Made by a program: the position numbers and the translations under genes | The notes under the pieces: model-generated | The model's database searches: none | The model's input: the letters and a program-made list of their open reading frames with translations, nothing else | What the model was told of the DNA's origin: nothing | Source of the DNA: an uncultured Gemmataceae bacterium | Lineage (GTDB): Bacteria > Planctomycetota > Planctomycetia > Gemmatales > Gemmataceae | DNA: 64,000 nucleotides | Reading direction: 5' to 3' | Assembly: GCA_937923405.1 (NCBI GenBank) | Contig: CALDUY010000002.1 | Span: forward strand, 248,001-312,000 | Shown: piece by piece, positions 34,010 through 43,651 of the stretch | Layout of the letters: each line of letters begins with the position of its first letter | How positions within the stretch are numbered: position 1 is the stretch's first letter

Positions 34010-35386
34010 TCAACGCAACCGATTGCCGCAATGGATGCAACAGCGGCTGCCCATTCGATTCACCTTTCCGCAATGATGACAGGGAGGCGTCGGTTCGGTC
34101 AACGCTTCGGCGCACCTGCAACAGTATGGCTCACGAACTGGATTCGACGTCCGACACCGAGGACAGGTCCGTTCTCGCGTCACCTGACGTTTCTCCAGAT
34201 CAGCTTTGAACTCAGGCGCCGAATGATACCGTTCGTGGATGTCCTCGGCGAGATTGATCTGAAGCAACTCAAAGAACCAGCGTTGCTCGGGCGGAATCGC
34301 CGTAGAATCCGCCAATTGACGGGCGATTTCCTTGGCGGTGTAGAAGCCTTCGGGCGGTTTGCCGGTGGCGAGGTGATACAACGTCCCAGCCAAGGCGAAC
34401 AGATCGCTGCGCGGTTCGGGTTTGCCGACGATCTGTTCCGGCGGAGCATACCCTTCAGTATAGACGCGCGTTTTGGCACGCATCTGCTCGCGGGAAGTGC
34501 GGCCCAGGTCGCGGGCCGTGCCGAAATCGATCAGCTTGATCGACACGCGGTCGGGCAACAACATGATATTGTCTGGCTTGAGATCGCGATGGACGATCGG
34601 CGGTGATTGACTGTGCAAATGGGTTAAGACGTCACAGATCGCTTTGCCCCATTCTATAACTTGAGAGAGGGGAAATGGTCTGTTTCCAGTCGATTCCATC
34701 AATTTCAACAGGTCCAGTCCGCGAATGAACTCCATCAACAGATAGGCCGACTTCTCCTGTTCAATCAGATCATAAAAGCGCGGCACGATGGGCATGTGTG
34801 AGAGGGTGCGAAGAATTTCTGCCTCGCGACGAAAGAAATTCAGACGGAGAGCGAACTCCTCCGAATCGGCACAGATCATGTCCTTGATTGCGACTTCGAG
34901 CTGGCTGGAGCGGAGATCCTCGGCCAGGTAAACTGCGCCAAATCCTCCGATAGCGAGGAGTTTTTTGATCCGATATCTCCCGTGAAGCACTGTCCCCGGA
35001 GCGGTGGGCAACGGCGAAGTGCAACGCTGGCAGTAGCGCTCCGTCGGTGGGTTGGCCACACCGCAGGCCGGGTTGGGGCACAGGTTCGGAGTATTCTCAC
35101 CATTCTCCGTACTCACCTCGGAGCGGAGCAGGAAGCCGCACTCCATGCAGCTGTCGGCATTGTCGAGCCAAGGAGCCGAACAGGCCGGGCACACGCTAGC
35201 AGAAGAAGCGGTGGAAACAGGACGGGAGGGGTTTTGCCGCGAGGGCGACGGCGGCGAGACGGGGACAGTCGCACGGCCAGCGACGAACATCTTCTGGCAC
35301 AACGGACAGCGAAACTGTTTGCCAGCCGAGTCGTCTGCCAGCGAAATCTGTCGACTGCAGTGAGGGCAAGCAATGACGATTGGCAT
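34010..35386 (-). CDS. Ser/Thr protein kinase flanked by zinc ribbons
   Basis: 458 residues from the ATG at 35386. Three Cys-pair zinc ribbons precede the kinase (C7/C10/C27/C30; C66/C69/C80/C83; C103/C108/C119/C122), and two more follow it (CPRC ... CCRC and CHHC ... CIHC, ~407-455). The kinase domain (~134-400) looks active: IGGFG loop, Lys168, HRDLKPDN (266-273), DFG (287-289) and an APPE substrate-site motif. No membrane segment. Part of the VWA-FHA-kinase-PP2C-receiver unit. Zinc ribbons on the kinase match descriptions of the TerY-P triad kinases. Confidence 0.92.
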   Translation of the reverse strand: MPIVIACPHCSRQISLADDSAGKQFRCPLCQKMFVAGRATVPVSPPSPSRQNPSRPVSTASSASVCPACSAPWLDNADSCMECGFLLRSEVSTENGENTPNLCPNPACGVANPPTERYCQRCTSPLPTAPGTVLHGRYRIKKLLAIGGFGAVYLAEDLRSSQLEVAIKDMICADSEEFALRLNFFRREAEILRTLSHMPIVPRFYDLIEQEKSAYLLMEFIRGLDLLKLMESTGNRPFPLSQVIEWGKAICDVLTHLHSQSPPIVHRDLKPDNIMLLPDRVSIKLIDFGTARDLGRTSREQMRAKTRVYTEGYAPPEQIVGKPEPRSDLFALAGTLYHLATGKPPEGFYTAKEIARQLADSTAIPPEQRWFFELLQINLAEDIHERYHSAPEFKADLEKRQVTRERTCPRCRTSNPVREPYCCRCAEALTEPTPPCHHCGKVNRMGSRCCIHCGNRLR

Positions 35387-35547
35387 GGGCTTGACGGAAC
35401 CATTCTCTCTAGAGGAACCGCGCTGGATTGTCCCGTCCCGCATTCCAGGAGGTTGGCGGTGTCCCTATCGTAGCAGATCTGAGGTGGTTTCGCTGCGCGG
35501 GAATAGCGACTCTCTCGGCGTCGAAGGATGCTTACCAACTCGCGGAT

Positions 35548-36930
35548 TCATCGACTGGAGAAAATCACTGCCATTACTCCCACTAGAAGCAGTACCGTGA
35601 GAACAACGAAGAACCACCAAAGGGACATTCGGCGTCCTCGATCAACGCTGCGTCTTCGGACGTTGGAGTAAAACGCCTGCAAGGTCGTCCAGCTCAACTC
35701 GGATGTGCCTGGATGAGCCGCTAGGCGATCCTCGATGGTCAACGTCACGGGAACGCACCAGTAGGTTTTTCCGTTGGCGAAAACCTCAACGGTTGTTGTC
35801 CAAGTTTCTCCAGGACGATCGGGAACGAGCACTGAAAACTTCAGCCGAACCGATTTGGTTCGATAAACGGGTTGGTCAATGACGAGCCAGTCAGCTGAGC
35901 AGGTGGCATGAGCGTAGACGGGTTTTTTCTCCGTGGTGGAAACCAGGAGAAAAAACGATTTTTCCTCTCCTGGTAATCCGTAAAGTGCTACTTCCTCTCG
36001 ATCGATCGACACTTTGGGCGGCTTGCTAAAAGCGAGGGCCTCGAAGAATTGCTGGATGCAGGCCACTCCCGAGGCGGCGGGTATCTTGACCGGATAGATC
36101 CAACCATTAGCGACGTACCAACGCTGCACCTCCCCCGACTCGAATAGCGGAGCTACGTCCTTCGGTTTGGCCTGGGCAAGCTCGGCGATCTGACGCGGCG
36201 TCTTGGCACCTGCCAGCGGGCCGTGTGGAAACGGCTGAATGTGTTTCTCAGCTCGTACTCGGACTACTTGCTCGCCGACGTTGGACTGGATGAGCAGAGT
36301 TCCTTCTGTGAGTTTCTCACTGGCACGCAAGCGTTGGGGCAGAACACGAACGTGGATTCGGCTGTCGTGGGTAAAGTGGAAGCGTTTGCGTTTCGCGGAA
36401 CCAGGCTCCTCGCCGAGCAACAACCACGGCTCATTTGTCGAGACACTGCCGAACAGCAGGCGCATGCCTTGATTCTCTAACTCCAGTTCAAAGCTCCGTT
36501 CTTGCTCAGAATCGAGAATGCCGAGATTGACTTCTGTAGGATCCACACGCATCTTCGCGGGAAGGAGAACCGAGGAGGGCAGTTCGGCTAGGAACTGATC
36601 CAATCCCTGATCGGGATCGGGAAAAGCTGCAGAAGCCTTGGCCAGCCTGGCTAGATCCGAGCGCCCCAATCCCTCAAGAAAGCTCTCCAGATAGCCTTCG
36701 TGGAGCATCGACCGAGCCAGCTGCCATTCCTGGTAGCAGGCCAATGCCAATTCATCGAAGTTGGAACAAACTCGACCTGAAGGAAAGATGAACGGACTGG
36801 GGAATCGCCGCGATCCCACGGCGAGAGGGCCAAGCTCGTGTCCCTGCTGATGGAGCATGAAGCCATCGAAAAAGCAAAAGATAGCTTCCTCGGGATTGGC
36901 TCGCGAACAGCGGGAACAAAACTGCGGCAT
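35548..36930 (-). CDS. Membrane protein with N-terminal zinc-ribbon-like motif, beta-rich domains
   Basis: 460 residues from the ATG at 36930. It starts with a zinc-ribbon-like CSRC ... FCFFDG motif whose fourth Cys is replaced (CxxD). The middle (about 130-410) is beta-rich and reads like two or three immunoglobulin-type domains (e.g. VNLGILDSEQERSFELELENQ, FKFSVLVPDRPGETW-like strands). One helix near the C-terminus (SLWWFFVVLTVLLLVGVMAVIF) anchors it. With no signal peptide, most of the protein should face the cytoplasm. Function unknown; its position between the FHA and kinase genes suggests it is the membrane platform of the signalling unit. Confidence 0.75.
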   Translation of the reverse strand: MPQFCSRCSRANPEEAIFCFFDGFMLHQQGHELGPLAVGSRRFPSPFIFPSGRVCSNFDELALACYQEWQLARSMLHEGYLESFLEGLGRSDLARLAKASAAFPDPDQGLDQFLAELPSSVLLPAKMRVDPTEVNLGILDSEQERSFELELENQGMRLLFGSVSTNEPWLLLGEEPGSAKRKRFHFTHDSRIHVRVLPQRLRASEKLTEGTLLIQSNVGEQVVRVRAEKHIQPFPHGPLAGAKTPRQIAELAQAKPKDVAPLFESGEVQRWYVANGWIYPVKIPAASGVACIQQFFEALAFSKPPKVSIDREEVALYGLPGEEKSFFLLVSTTEKKPVYAHATCSADWLVIDQPVYRTKSVRLKFSVLVPDRPGETWTTTVEVFANGKTYWCVPVTLTIEDRLAAHPGTSELSWTTLQAFYSNVRRRSVDRGRRMSLWWFFVVLTVLLLVGVMAVIFSSR

Positions 36931-36993
36931 GGGCGGCGAGCAACTCCCAGACAAAACAACCCTGTCACCGTCAGCTAGCCAGCTGAGGGGGAA

Positions 36994-37701
36994 TCAGAGA
37001 ATCACTTTTAACTGTACATTCCCGATCTGAATAATATCATTAATGTTCAACTGTCGCTTCTGGTTGGGATACACTCGGGTTCGATTGACGTAGGTACCGT
37101 TGGCGCTGTTGAGGTCTTCCAGAACCAACTGATTGTTCTCGAAGGTGATGCAGGCATGCTGACGCGAACACCAGATGCGGTCGGGCGGTTCCTGCTCTTC
37201 TAGGTCGATGTCCACGGGCTTCTCATCGGCCCGACCGATAAAGTTCAAGCCCTCGTACAGGGGATACTCGACGTTGCGCTTGAGGCCGCGCAGGACAAGC
37301 AAACGAGGCTCCGCGCCGTGCGGTAGGATACCGACCTTATCATTGGCCGGCGAGGTCGTCGGCACAGAGGCCGTCGGCACGGTCGGAGGTGGGGCTGGCG
37401 TGAGTTGGATTGGTCGTTGAATCGGTTCCAACTTGATCGGTGCGGCTGGCTCCAGGGGCGACAAGTTGAGCGGCGGCAACGGGGTAACGGGAGCCAACGG
37501 CACAGACTCAACTGGTGTGGCCTGAGCCACCGGAATCGCTTCGAACGCAAGTGGTGGCTGCTCGCGAACGGGTTCGGCCATTGGCGGTGGGACAGGGAAC
37601 GGCTGGGGAAGTGGTTCCACGGGCTCTTTCAAATCCGAAGTACAGCGCTCACAAAACAGCGCGCCTTCTTCGTTTTCATAATGACAGAATCGACACTTCA
37701 T
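36994..37701 (-). CDS. Zinc ribbon-FHA domain protein
   Basis: 235 residues from the ATG at 37701. An N-terminal zinc ribbon (CRFC ... CERC, residues 3-21) is followed by a ~100-residue Pro-rich linker. A C-terminal FHA domain (~140-235) has the phosphothreonine-binding pattern: IGRADE, CSRQHA and NSANGTYVN. It would read phosphorylation by the nearby kinase. Lies 28 bases after the VWA gene. The linker resembles that of the pseudokinase-PP2C protein, whose N-terminus is also Pro-rich and carries a zinc ribbon. Confidence 0.92.
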   Translation of the reverse strand: MKCRFCHYENEEGALFCERCTSDLKEPVEPLPQPFPVPPPMAEPVREQPPLAFEAIPVAQATPVESVPLAPVTPLPPLNLSPLEPAAPIKLEPIQRPIQLTPAPPPTVPTASVPTTSPANDKVGILPHGAEPRLLVLRGLKRNVEYPLYEGLNFIGRADEKPVDIDLEEQEPPDRIWCSRQHACITFENNQLVLEDLNSANGTYVNRTRVYPNQKRQLNINDIIQIGNVQLKVIL

Positions 37702-37729
37702 GTTAGGAATCCTCAATCTCAGCACCTGC

Positions 37730-39016
37730 TCAGGAGTTTTCTTCGACCAAGCGGGCTACGTCATCGACGGCTAGTTGCGTCTTCTTGCTAACCCGTCCAC
37801 CCGCGTTCAATTCCTGCAGTACCTGTCGCGCCAGCATGGTCTTTTTGGCGGCCCGAGGCCCCATCACTTCGCCTTTCTCGGCGATACTCTTGGCCATTCG
37901 TTCGACTTCGGCTCGATCTCCGCTGGCAATCGCCTGCTGCAATAGTTTATTCTGTTCAAAGATCTGCACCTCGTCGATGTGCTTGGCCACTTCGGCGTTG
38001 ATGTAGCCTTGCCCCGAAGAAGTATAAGTCACTTCCAGAGCATGGGGACCGCTGCTCTCGCGACCTGTCGCTGTATCATAACTCACTTCCAGCTGGGCAA
38101 GAACAAACTTTCCATCCGGACGCCGAGGCAGGCTCAGATCAAGGACGTAACGAGTCGATTTATCGCCTTCTAGTGTTCCCAGCGAGGCGGAATACAGGCG
38201 CTCCCCCTGTTCGATTAGCGGCAGTTCCTTGATCTCAGGCACGACCTGGCGAAGCCGTTTCAGCTTGATGTCTTTCATGGCTTTGAGCCGCATTTCCACG
38301 TTGAGGAAGCCGACTGCCGCCAGACTCTGGAACTGGTCGACGAAGACTCGCTCGGCGGCTTGCGGGTCGTTGACATCGATATAGCCCCAGGCTCCCTCGG
38401 AGAGTCTGGCCAGATCCTTCAGCAGCGACTGGTTCCATTCCGTGCCCACGCCGATGAGGTTGAGATGAATCTTCTTCTGGGCTGCTAATCGGGCTAGCTC
38501 GCGACAGGTCGATTCGTTCGAGGTTTCTCCATCGGTTAGTACCACCAGTTGGGCCAGCGAGCGCGAACCGAGATGCTTTTCGACCTCCGCCAATCCCAGT
38601 CGAATGCCGGCATCCATCGCCGTTCCACCGGGGTCGACGTGGAACCGATCGATCTGCTCAATCACGTCCTCAATTCTGACTCGTTCGGTCAGCGGGGTGG
38701 CTGGTAAGACTACTTGACAGTCGTAGGCGAAGGCGATGATCGACAAATGATCCTCGGGCTTGAGCTTGTTGACGGCGAGGCGGGCGGCGTCCTGAACGCG
38801 CGAGAGCCGAGAGCGGCCCGTCCCATCTTCTTCGTACATCGAACCGGAGACGTCCAGCACCAGAGCGAGATTCAAGGGCAATGGCTGAACCGCGCCGCTA
38901 GTGGGGATGAGTTTGATTAGGGCATAGCTGGCCGCCGACTCGCCGGCGATGGCCACGCTGTTGCGAAACATCATCCGTTCAACGTGAATCTTGGCAGGTT
39001 GAGCAAGTGAATTCAT
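37730..39016 (-). CDS. von Willebrand factor A domain protein
   Basis: 428 residues from the ATG at 39016; the frame stays open upstream without a better start. The VWA domain covers ~48-225 with an intact MIDAS: DVSGSM (55-60), the Thr of GGTAMDAG and the Asp of LTDGETS. A ~110-residue beta-rich domain and a helical C-terminus with Lys/Glu-rich segments follow. No signal peptide, so probably cytoplasmic, unlike the secreted VWA proteins of planctomycetes. First gene of the six-gene unit; it corresponds to the TerY-like partner of the TerY-P triad. Confidence 0.9.
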   Translation of the reverse strand: MNSLAQPAKIHVERMMFRNSVAIAGESAASYALIKLIPTSGAVQPLPLNLALVLDVSGSMYEEDGTGRSRLSRVQDAARLAVNKLKPEDHLSIIAFAYDCQVVLPATPLTERVRIEDVIEQIDRFHVDPGGTAMDAGIRLGLAEVEKHLGSRSLAQLVVLTDGETSNESTCRELARLAAQKKIHLNLIGVGTEWNQSLLKDLARLSEGAWGYIDVNDPQAAERVFVDQFQSLAAVGFLNVEMRLKAMKDIKLKRLRQVVPEIKELPLIEQGERLYSASLGTLEGDKSTRYVLDLSLPRRPDGKFVLAQLEVSYDTATGRESSGPHALEVTYTSSGQGYINAEVAKHIDEVQIFEQNKLLQQAIASGDRAEVERMAKSIAEKGEVMGPRAAKKTMLARQVLQELNAGGRVSKKTQLAVDDVARLVEENS

Positions 39017-39210
39017 CGTGCGTTTGCTTCGCAGGACAGGGCGGAAGCGGGGCAACTTCGCCCCAGACAGCGGCGACAACGACTTCTCTTCGCCTTTCTA
39101 ACAGACCCATCCAAAGCCGGCAACCGGAGCCGCGAAAGCGACCTCGTCCCGTCGGTTGAGGATACGATACAATGTAGCAGAACCAGCTTCGTGGCTCGTC
39201 GAGATCGATT

Positions 39211-39816
39211 ATGCAACGCGAAAGCGACTTTCTTGGCCTGATTCAGACGCACCCGTTGGATTTCGACCTTCTGCTGATCTACGCCGACTGGTTGGAAGAG
39301 CGAGGCGAAGTAGCCAAGGCATCCTTTCTTCAAGAGCAACATCGAATTCAGCAGATGCGTCCGCATCAGCGCGGTATTGTCGGGGTGAGTCGGAACCTGG
39401 CTCGTCTTGGCGCGTCGCTTCCTCGGGATTGGGTTCGACTAGTCAGTCGTCCAGTGCTGGTCGGCACGTGTTGGTCGGGATACGACTCGGAAGGGCAATT
39501 TTACGTTTTTCGCTATCTGGAAAAGGGAATACTCAACTATACCTCGCCAATCGGCACTTTCCAGAACGCGACCTGGCATCAGATCGGCAACGTAGTGTAC
39601 ATGGAGATGAATCGTCACTATGCCGACTACCAGGGGATTGTGCATCAAAACCGGATTCGCGGTCGTGCCTCTAACGTGATGCGAAACCGTTGGCGTTGGG
39701 ACGTGACGCTGACGATCGATCCGGAACTGTGCGACCCAGGCGATCCGGTGACGATAGTCTACGACGGCCACCTCAGATCCGGCCGCCGCCGTCGACGACG
39801 ATCGTTTGACCCGTGA
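39211..39816 (+). CDS. TIGR02996-domain protein
   Basis: 201 residues. The first ~45 residues match the planctomycete 'repeat-companion' TIGR02996 pattern: ESDFLGLIQTHPLDFDLLLIYADWLEERGE ... ASFLQEQHRI. The rest is beta-rich with no recognised fold, ending in a poly-Arg stretch (SGRRRRRRSF). The domain is common in Gemmata relatives and its role is unknown. The 3' end overlaps the convergent SDR gene by 44 bases; the poly-Arg tail is the antisense of the SDR Asp/Gly-rich end. Confidence 0.75.
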   Translation: MQRESDFLGLIQTHPLDFDLLLIYADWLEERGEVAKASFLQEQHRIQQMRPHQRGIVGVSRNLARLGASLPRDWVRLVSRPVLVGTCWSGYDSEGQFYVFRYLEKGILNYTSPIGTFQNATWHQIGNVVYMEMNRHYADYQGIVHQNRIRGRASNVMRNRWRWDVTLTIDPELCDPGDPVTIVYDGHLRSGRRRRRRSFDP

Positions 39817-40534
39817 TCCAGGCAGCGGCATCGGAAGCGAGGAAGACAGCGACTCCAGCGATGTCTTCGGGCAGGCCGTGCCGACGAAGCGGCGTTCGAG
39901 CGATCAGGGCTTGATAGTTGGCCGTGTCCTGGAACAAGGCTTGCGAAAAGCGCGTCTCGACCAGTCCCGGGGCGATGGCATTGACACGGATGCCGTGTGG
40001 GCCGACCTCTCGAGCTAAGCCGCGCATCAGCCCTAGCAACCCGGCCTTGCTCACGCTATAGGCTCCTAGGCCGTCCATTGGTTCGATGCCCGCGACCGAG
40101 GCCATGAAGACGATGCTGCCACGTTGACGGGCTAGCATGCGTTTTAAGGCCGCTCGTGCCGTCAGCAAGGCTCCCGTCAGGTTGACCTCCAAGATTTTCT
40201 TCCAGGCGTCGAGATCGACGTCGACCAACCCGCCAATCACTGGGTTGGTCGCCGCGTTCACAACTACGATGTCGGGAGCGGCGTTGGCTGCATCCAGTTG
40301 AGCAAAGAGCGACTCAATGGCGGCGGGATCCCCTTGATGACAGGGAATGCCGCGTACTCGTGCCCCGTGAGCCTGAAGTTCGGAGACGACAGGAGCCAGG
40401 GTCTCGGCCTTGCGTCCGGTGAGGGTGACTTCGGCACCGCGAGCGATCATGGCTCGGACGATAGCCAAGCCGATACCGCGAGTGGATCCCGTCACCAGAG
40501 CCTGACGCCCACTAAGAGAAAACGGATCGCTCAT
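39773..40534 (-). CDS. Short-chain dehydrogenase/reductase (SDR)
   Basis: 253 residues, classical SDR length. Cofactor motif TGSTRGIG (15-22), NAAT near 93-96 and the catalytic triad Ser146, Tyr159, Lys163 (YSVSK) are all present. Arg41 following strand 2 (TGRK) suggests NADP(H) preference. It resembles gluconate 5-dehydrogenase / 3-ketoacyl-ACP reductase types; the substrate is not assigned. A strong hairpin at 40556-40591 separates it from the upstream Rrf2 gene, so it likely has its own promoter. Confidence 0.9.
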   Translation of the reverse strand: MSDPFSLSGRQALVTGSTRGIGLAIVRAMIARGAEVTLTGRKAETLAPVVSELQAHGARVRGIPCHQGDPAAIESLFAQLDAANAAPDIVVVNAATNPVIGGLVDVDLDAWKKILEVNLTGALLTARAALKRMLARQRGSIVFMASVAGIEPMDGLGAYSVSKAGLLGLMRGLAREVGPHGIRVNAIAPGLVETRFSQALFQDTANYQALIARTPLRRHGLPEDIAGVAVFLASDAAAWITGQTIVVDGGGRI

Positions 40535-40555
40535 CTAGAAAGACTCCCGAGCGAA

Positions 40556-40591
40556 AGGCCGGGGACTTCGTTGGGAAGCACTCCCCGGCCT
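40556..40591 (-). terminator. Hairpin terminator after the Rrf2 gene
   Basis: Perfect 10-bp stem AGGCCGGGGA / TCCCCGGCCT with a 16-base loop, between the Rrf2 gene and the downstream SDR gene. GC-rich stem but only a short T-run (TTTCGC) on the minus strand. Confidence 0.5.
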
Positions 40592-40621
40592 AGGGCAAAC
40601 TCCGCGCGGAGGCGGCACGAA

Positions 40622-41044
40622 TTACTCTCGCTTCTTCTTGGCCGAGTCACTCTTGATGATCAGTTCGGAGACGTGGATCTTGTCCAGCGTCCTGCGAACC
40701 GCTTCCGCCGATTGGTTGCAGATGTCTTCGATTTTGTTGTTCAACGCCGGATTGCTCTTAGCATCGAACGGCGTGTGGCCGCGAATCGGACCATCGACCG
40801 CTTCGAGAATCTCGAGCATAGAGATGTCGGAGGCCGGCCGAGCAAGTTGGTAACCGCCATTCGGTCCCTTGACCGATCGCAGCACGCGAGCAGAAACGAG
40901 AGGTTTGAGCACCTTCAGCAGGAATCGCTCGGGAATGCCACGATCCTCAGCAATTTTGTGCGAAGCGACCGGTTTCTCAGATTTCTGAGCCGCCATAAAC
41001 GCGACGGCGTGCAGAGCATAACTACTGGCGCGTGTCAGTTTCAT
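40622..41044 (-). CDS. Rrf2-family transcriptional regulator
   Basis: 140 residues from the ATG at 41044. Typical Rrf2 winged helix: MKLTRASSYALHAVAFMA, ASHKIAEDRGIPERFLLKVLKPLVSARVLRSVKGPNGGYQLARP. Only one Cys (in DICNQS) lies in the C-terminal third, so the three-Cys iron-sulfur site of IscR/NsrR types is absent; it probably senses something else or binds DNA constitutively. The C-terminus is a Lys-rich tail. Target genes are not evident from the neighbours. Confidence 0.9.
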   Translation of the reverse strand: MKLTRASSYALHAVAFMAAQKSEKPVASHKIAEDRGIPERFLLKVLKPLVSARVLRSVKGPNGGYQLARPASDISMLEILEAVDGPIRGHTPFDAKSNPALNNKIEDICNQSAEAVRRTLDKIHVSELIIKSDSAKKKRE

Positions 41045-41342
41045 ACCTACCTCACGGCGATCTGGCACGACGAGAACTTAATCCCTCCACGGATCAAGGA
41101 GCCTGTGCGAGAGACGCCAACCTTCCCCTGGATACCTGACAAAACGGATACATCTACGGGCGAGATCCTCGTTCACGCCTTTGGCGGGCATGGCGGGTGG
41201 GTATGCCCCTTTAAGGGGACCGAGGAATCGAAGAGATGTTATAGATCGACCTAGGAAGCCGGCAACGTGATTCTTCTCGGATTCTCATACGAGGAGAATC
41301 TTTCTTGTGGTGGCCCAGGAAAAATTCTGGCCAATGTTCTGT
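41045..41342. other. Non-coding gap between the Rrf2 gene and upp
   Basis: About 300 bases with no supportable gene. Near its right end, GATTCTC / GAGAATC (41280-41300) forms a 7-bp hairpin followed by TTTCTT on the plus strand. As both neighbours run on the minus strand, its role is unclear. Confidence 0.4.
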
Positions 41343-41966
41343 TTAGACCGTGCCAAACTGCCGATCCCCTGCATCTCCCAGACCAGGAACGATGTAGCCG
41401 TGCTCGTTCAGGTGGTGATCGACTACGCCGACATGGATAACTACGTCAGGATGAGCTGAGGACAGCGCGTGGACTCCCTCGGGAGCAGCGATCAGACCGA
41501 GGAACTTTAGGCGTTTTACTCCACAACGTTTCAGACTAGTTACCGCAGCGATCGCCGATCCGCCCGTGGCCAACATCGGATCCAACACGATCCCCAGATC
41601 GATGGGCAACTGAGGAGGCAGTTTGTCGTAATAATGCACCGGCTGTAGCGTCTGATGGTCGCGATACAGCCCCAGATGCCAGACCGTCGCTTCGGGCAGA
41701 ATGGCGTGAATCGGCTCAACCATACCTAATCCGGCGCGGAGAATCGGCACTAAGCCAATCCGCTCTGCCAGGCGTACTCCTTGAGCAGAAGCCAATGGAG
41801 TCTCAACGGTCACGGATTTGGTGGCGAGATCCCGCGTGGCTTCGACGACGAGGAGTTTGGTCAAATCGCGAACCAGCTCGCGGAACTCCGCTGGAGAGGT
41901 CTCTCGGTCTCGCAGTCGAGCGAGTTTGTGTTGCACCAAGGGATGAGAGGAGACCTGAGCTACCAT
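41343..41966 (-). CDS. upp: Uracil phosphoribosyltransferase
   Basis: Salvages uracil to UMP with PRPP. 207 residues, normal length. It has [13 protein letters not shown] near the start, [15 protein letters not shown], the PRPP-binding loop [11 protein letters not shown] and the uracil-binding end [18 protein letters not shown]. The start overlaps the end of ispD by seven bases, so the two are coupled. Confidence 0.96.
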   Translation of the reverse strand: MVAQVSSHPLVQHKLARLRDRETSPAEFRELVRDLTKLLVVEATRDLATKSVTVETPLASAQGVRLAERIGLVPILRAGLGMVEPIHAILPEATVWHLGLYRDHQTLQPVHYYDKLPPQLPIDLGIVLDPMLATGGSAIAAVTSLKRCGVKRLKFLGLIAAPEGVHALSSAHPDVVIHVGVVDHHLNEHGYIVPGLGDAGDRQFGTV

Positions 41967-42700
41967 CGAGCTTCATCCTCAAAGGGGTGAATCGGTCGCG
42001 CGACCTTGGGCGCTGGCCGCGATTTGAGGATCGCTTCTGCCAGGGCCAGATCGTCCCGAGTGGTGATTTTCACGTTCGTACTGGACCCCGTGACCAGATG
42101 GACGGTGTAGCCGGCTGCTTCCAGCAGTTGGGCGTCGTCGGTGATGGGTGGCGGCAGCGCCGTGCGTTTGCCATACGCTTCGAGGAGCCAATCGCGGCGA
42201 AACACCTGCGGTGTCTGAGCCAACCAAAGGCCTTGCCGTGGTACAGTGGCCTCGACCTGTCCAGAGGCATCGCCGCGTTTGATCGTATCACTGATGGGCA
42301 CCGCGAGTAAGGCAGCTCCAGTTTTGGCGGCAGCGGCAAACACTTCATCGATCAGTGAAGCAGTCAGACACGGGCGAGCCGCGTCGTGGATGGCGACCAA
42401 CTCCGCCTCGGGTTTCAAACGCGCCAGCGCATTGGCCACGGAATCGAAACGCTCCTGGCCTCCCGTGACTAGCTCGACTCCGAGCAAGCCCAGATGGGCG
42501 TCAAATTTGCTCTGAATTGTCTCCAGATCTTCCGCGGCGACCACCAGTAAGGTTTGCACCACGTCGGAGCGATTGACGAAGGCTTCGGCGGAGCGCAGCC
42601 AGACTGCGCGTCCATCGAGGTTGGCGAACACCTTCTTTTCCTTACCTCGAAATCGCGTAGACTGACCGGCCGCGGGTAAGATGACAGCGACGCGGGACAT
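41960..42700 (-). CDS. ispD: 2-C-methyl-D-erythritol 4-phosphate cytidylyltransferase
   Basis: Third step of the MEP isoprenoid pathway (CTP plus MEP to CDP-ME). The ATG at 42700 with GGGAG upstream gives 246 residues. CTP-binding motif [16 protein letters not shown] at 8-23, [11 protein letters not shown], and [17 protein letters not shown] are present. The frame is open ~50 codons further upstream but without homology. Its pathway partner dxr is at 6798-8006. Confidence 0.95.
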   Translation of the reverse strand: MSRVAVILPAAGQSTRFRGKEKKVFANLDGRAVWLRSAEAFVNRSDVVQTLLVVAAEDLETIQSKFDAHLGLLGVELVTGGQERFDSVANALARLKPEAELVAIHDAARPCLTASLIDEVFAAAAKTGAALLAVPISDTIKRGDASGQVEATVPRQGLWLAQTPQVFRRDWLLEAYGKRTALPPPITDDAQLLEAAGYTVHLVTGSSTNVKITTRDDLALAEAILKSRPAPKVARPIHPFEDEARW

Positions 42701-42853
42701 GACCGTCTCCCGAGAGACACACAACATCGATTTGTTACAATCGTAGCGGTACGATCTGCTATTGCCCAGAGAAAGCCCGACGAAGAGACGACCGTTGACC
42801 GCCTCTAGGAGGAATCGTAGATTGGAAAGGGAGCTGGGAGAGTTCATCTACCG

Positions 42854-43651
42854 ATGCTGAGTCGTCGCATCATTCCCTGTCTAGATATTGCAAACGGTAG
42901 GGTTGTCAAAGGCGTCAACTTCGTGCAACTCCGCGACGCCGGAGATCCTGTCGAGATTGCTCGTCGCTATGAGCAACAGGGAGCCGACGAACTAGTCTTC
43001 CTCGACATCTCGGCCAGTCATGAGGGACGAGAGATTCTCGCCGAAGTGGTTCGCCAAGTCGCCGAGCAGGTGTTCATGCCATTCACGGTGGGAGGTGGGA
43101 TTCGCACTCTGGACGACGCTACCCGCCTGATTCAGGCTGGCGCGGAAAAGGTCAGTCTCAACAGCGCCGCTGTCAAAACGCCTGAGTTGATTCGCGACAT
43201 CTCCATTCGATTTGGCCGTTGTGCGACCGTGGTGAACATCGATCCGCGGCGGGTGCAACGTCAAGGGAGAACGATTTGGGAAGTTCACATCAACGGCGGT
43301 CGAGTGCCAACCGGTTTGGAAGCGGTTGCTTGGGCCAGACAGGTCGAGGCTCTCGGGGCGGGAGAAATAGTTCTTACTTCGATGGATGCAGACGGCACCA
43401 AAAACGGATATGATTTGGAGATGACCCGTGCAGTGTCGGAAGCTGTGTCGATTCCGGTGGTCGCCTCTGGCGGGGCGGGGCATCCGGAGCATCTGTACCG
43501 AGTGCTGACTGACGGCAAAGCCGACGCCGCTCTGGCAGCCAGCATCTTTCACTACAACGAGTTCACTATTCCCGCGACCAAAGCGTATCTAGCGCAGCGC
43601 GGCGTTGCGGTTCGAATCACTTCGCGCCATTCTTCGGAGACCTATTCATGA
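42854..43651 (+). CDS. hisF: Imidazole glycerol phosphate synthase, cyclase subunit
   Basis: Forms imidazole glycerol phosphate and AICAR in histidine synthesis, using ammonia from HisH. 265-residue half-barrel repeat protein. Catalytic Asp11 (IPCLD) and Asp130 (NID) are in place; phosphate loops GGGI (80-83) and ASGGAG are clear. No other his genes are near. The stop overlaps the pilT start by four bases (ATGA), an unusual operon partner. Confidence 0.96.
   Translation: MLSRRIIPCLDIANGRVVKGVNFVQLRDAGDPVEIARRYEQQGADELVFLDISASHEGREILAEVVRQVAEQVFMPFTVGGGIRTLDDATRLIQAGAEKVSLNSAAVKTPELIRDISIRFGRCATVVNIDPRRVQRQGRTIWEVHINGGRVPTGLEAVAWARQVEALGAGEIVLTSMDADGTKNGYDLEMTRAVSEAVSIPVVASGGAGHPEHLYRVLTDGKADAALAASIFHYNEFTIPATKAYLAQRGVAVRITSRHSSETYS

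Noticed and set aside
31501..39016. Type VI secretion-linked FHA/kinase/phosphatase cluster
   Set aside because: No Tss structural genes in the window; the presence of a VWA gene and zinc ribbons fits the TerY-P-like triad better.
41280..41300. Plus-strand terminator with TTTCTT tail
   Set aside because: Both flanking genes are on the minus strand, so no plus-strand transcript is known to end here; noted only as a hairpin in the gap entry.
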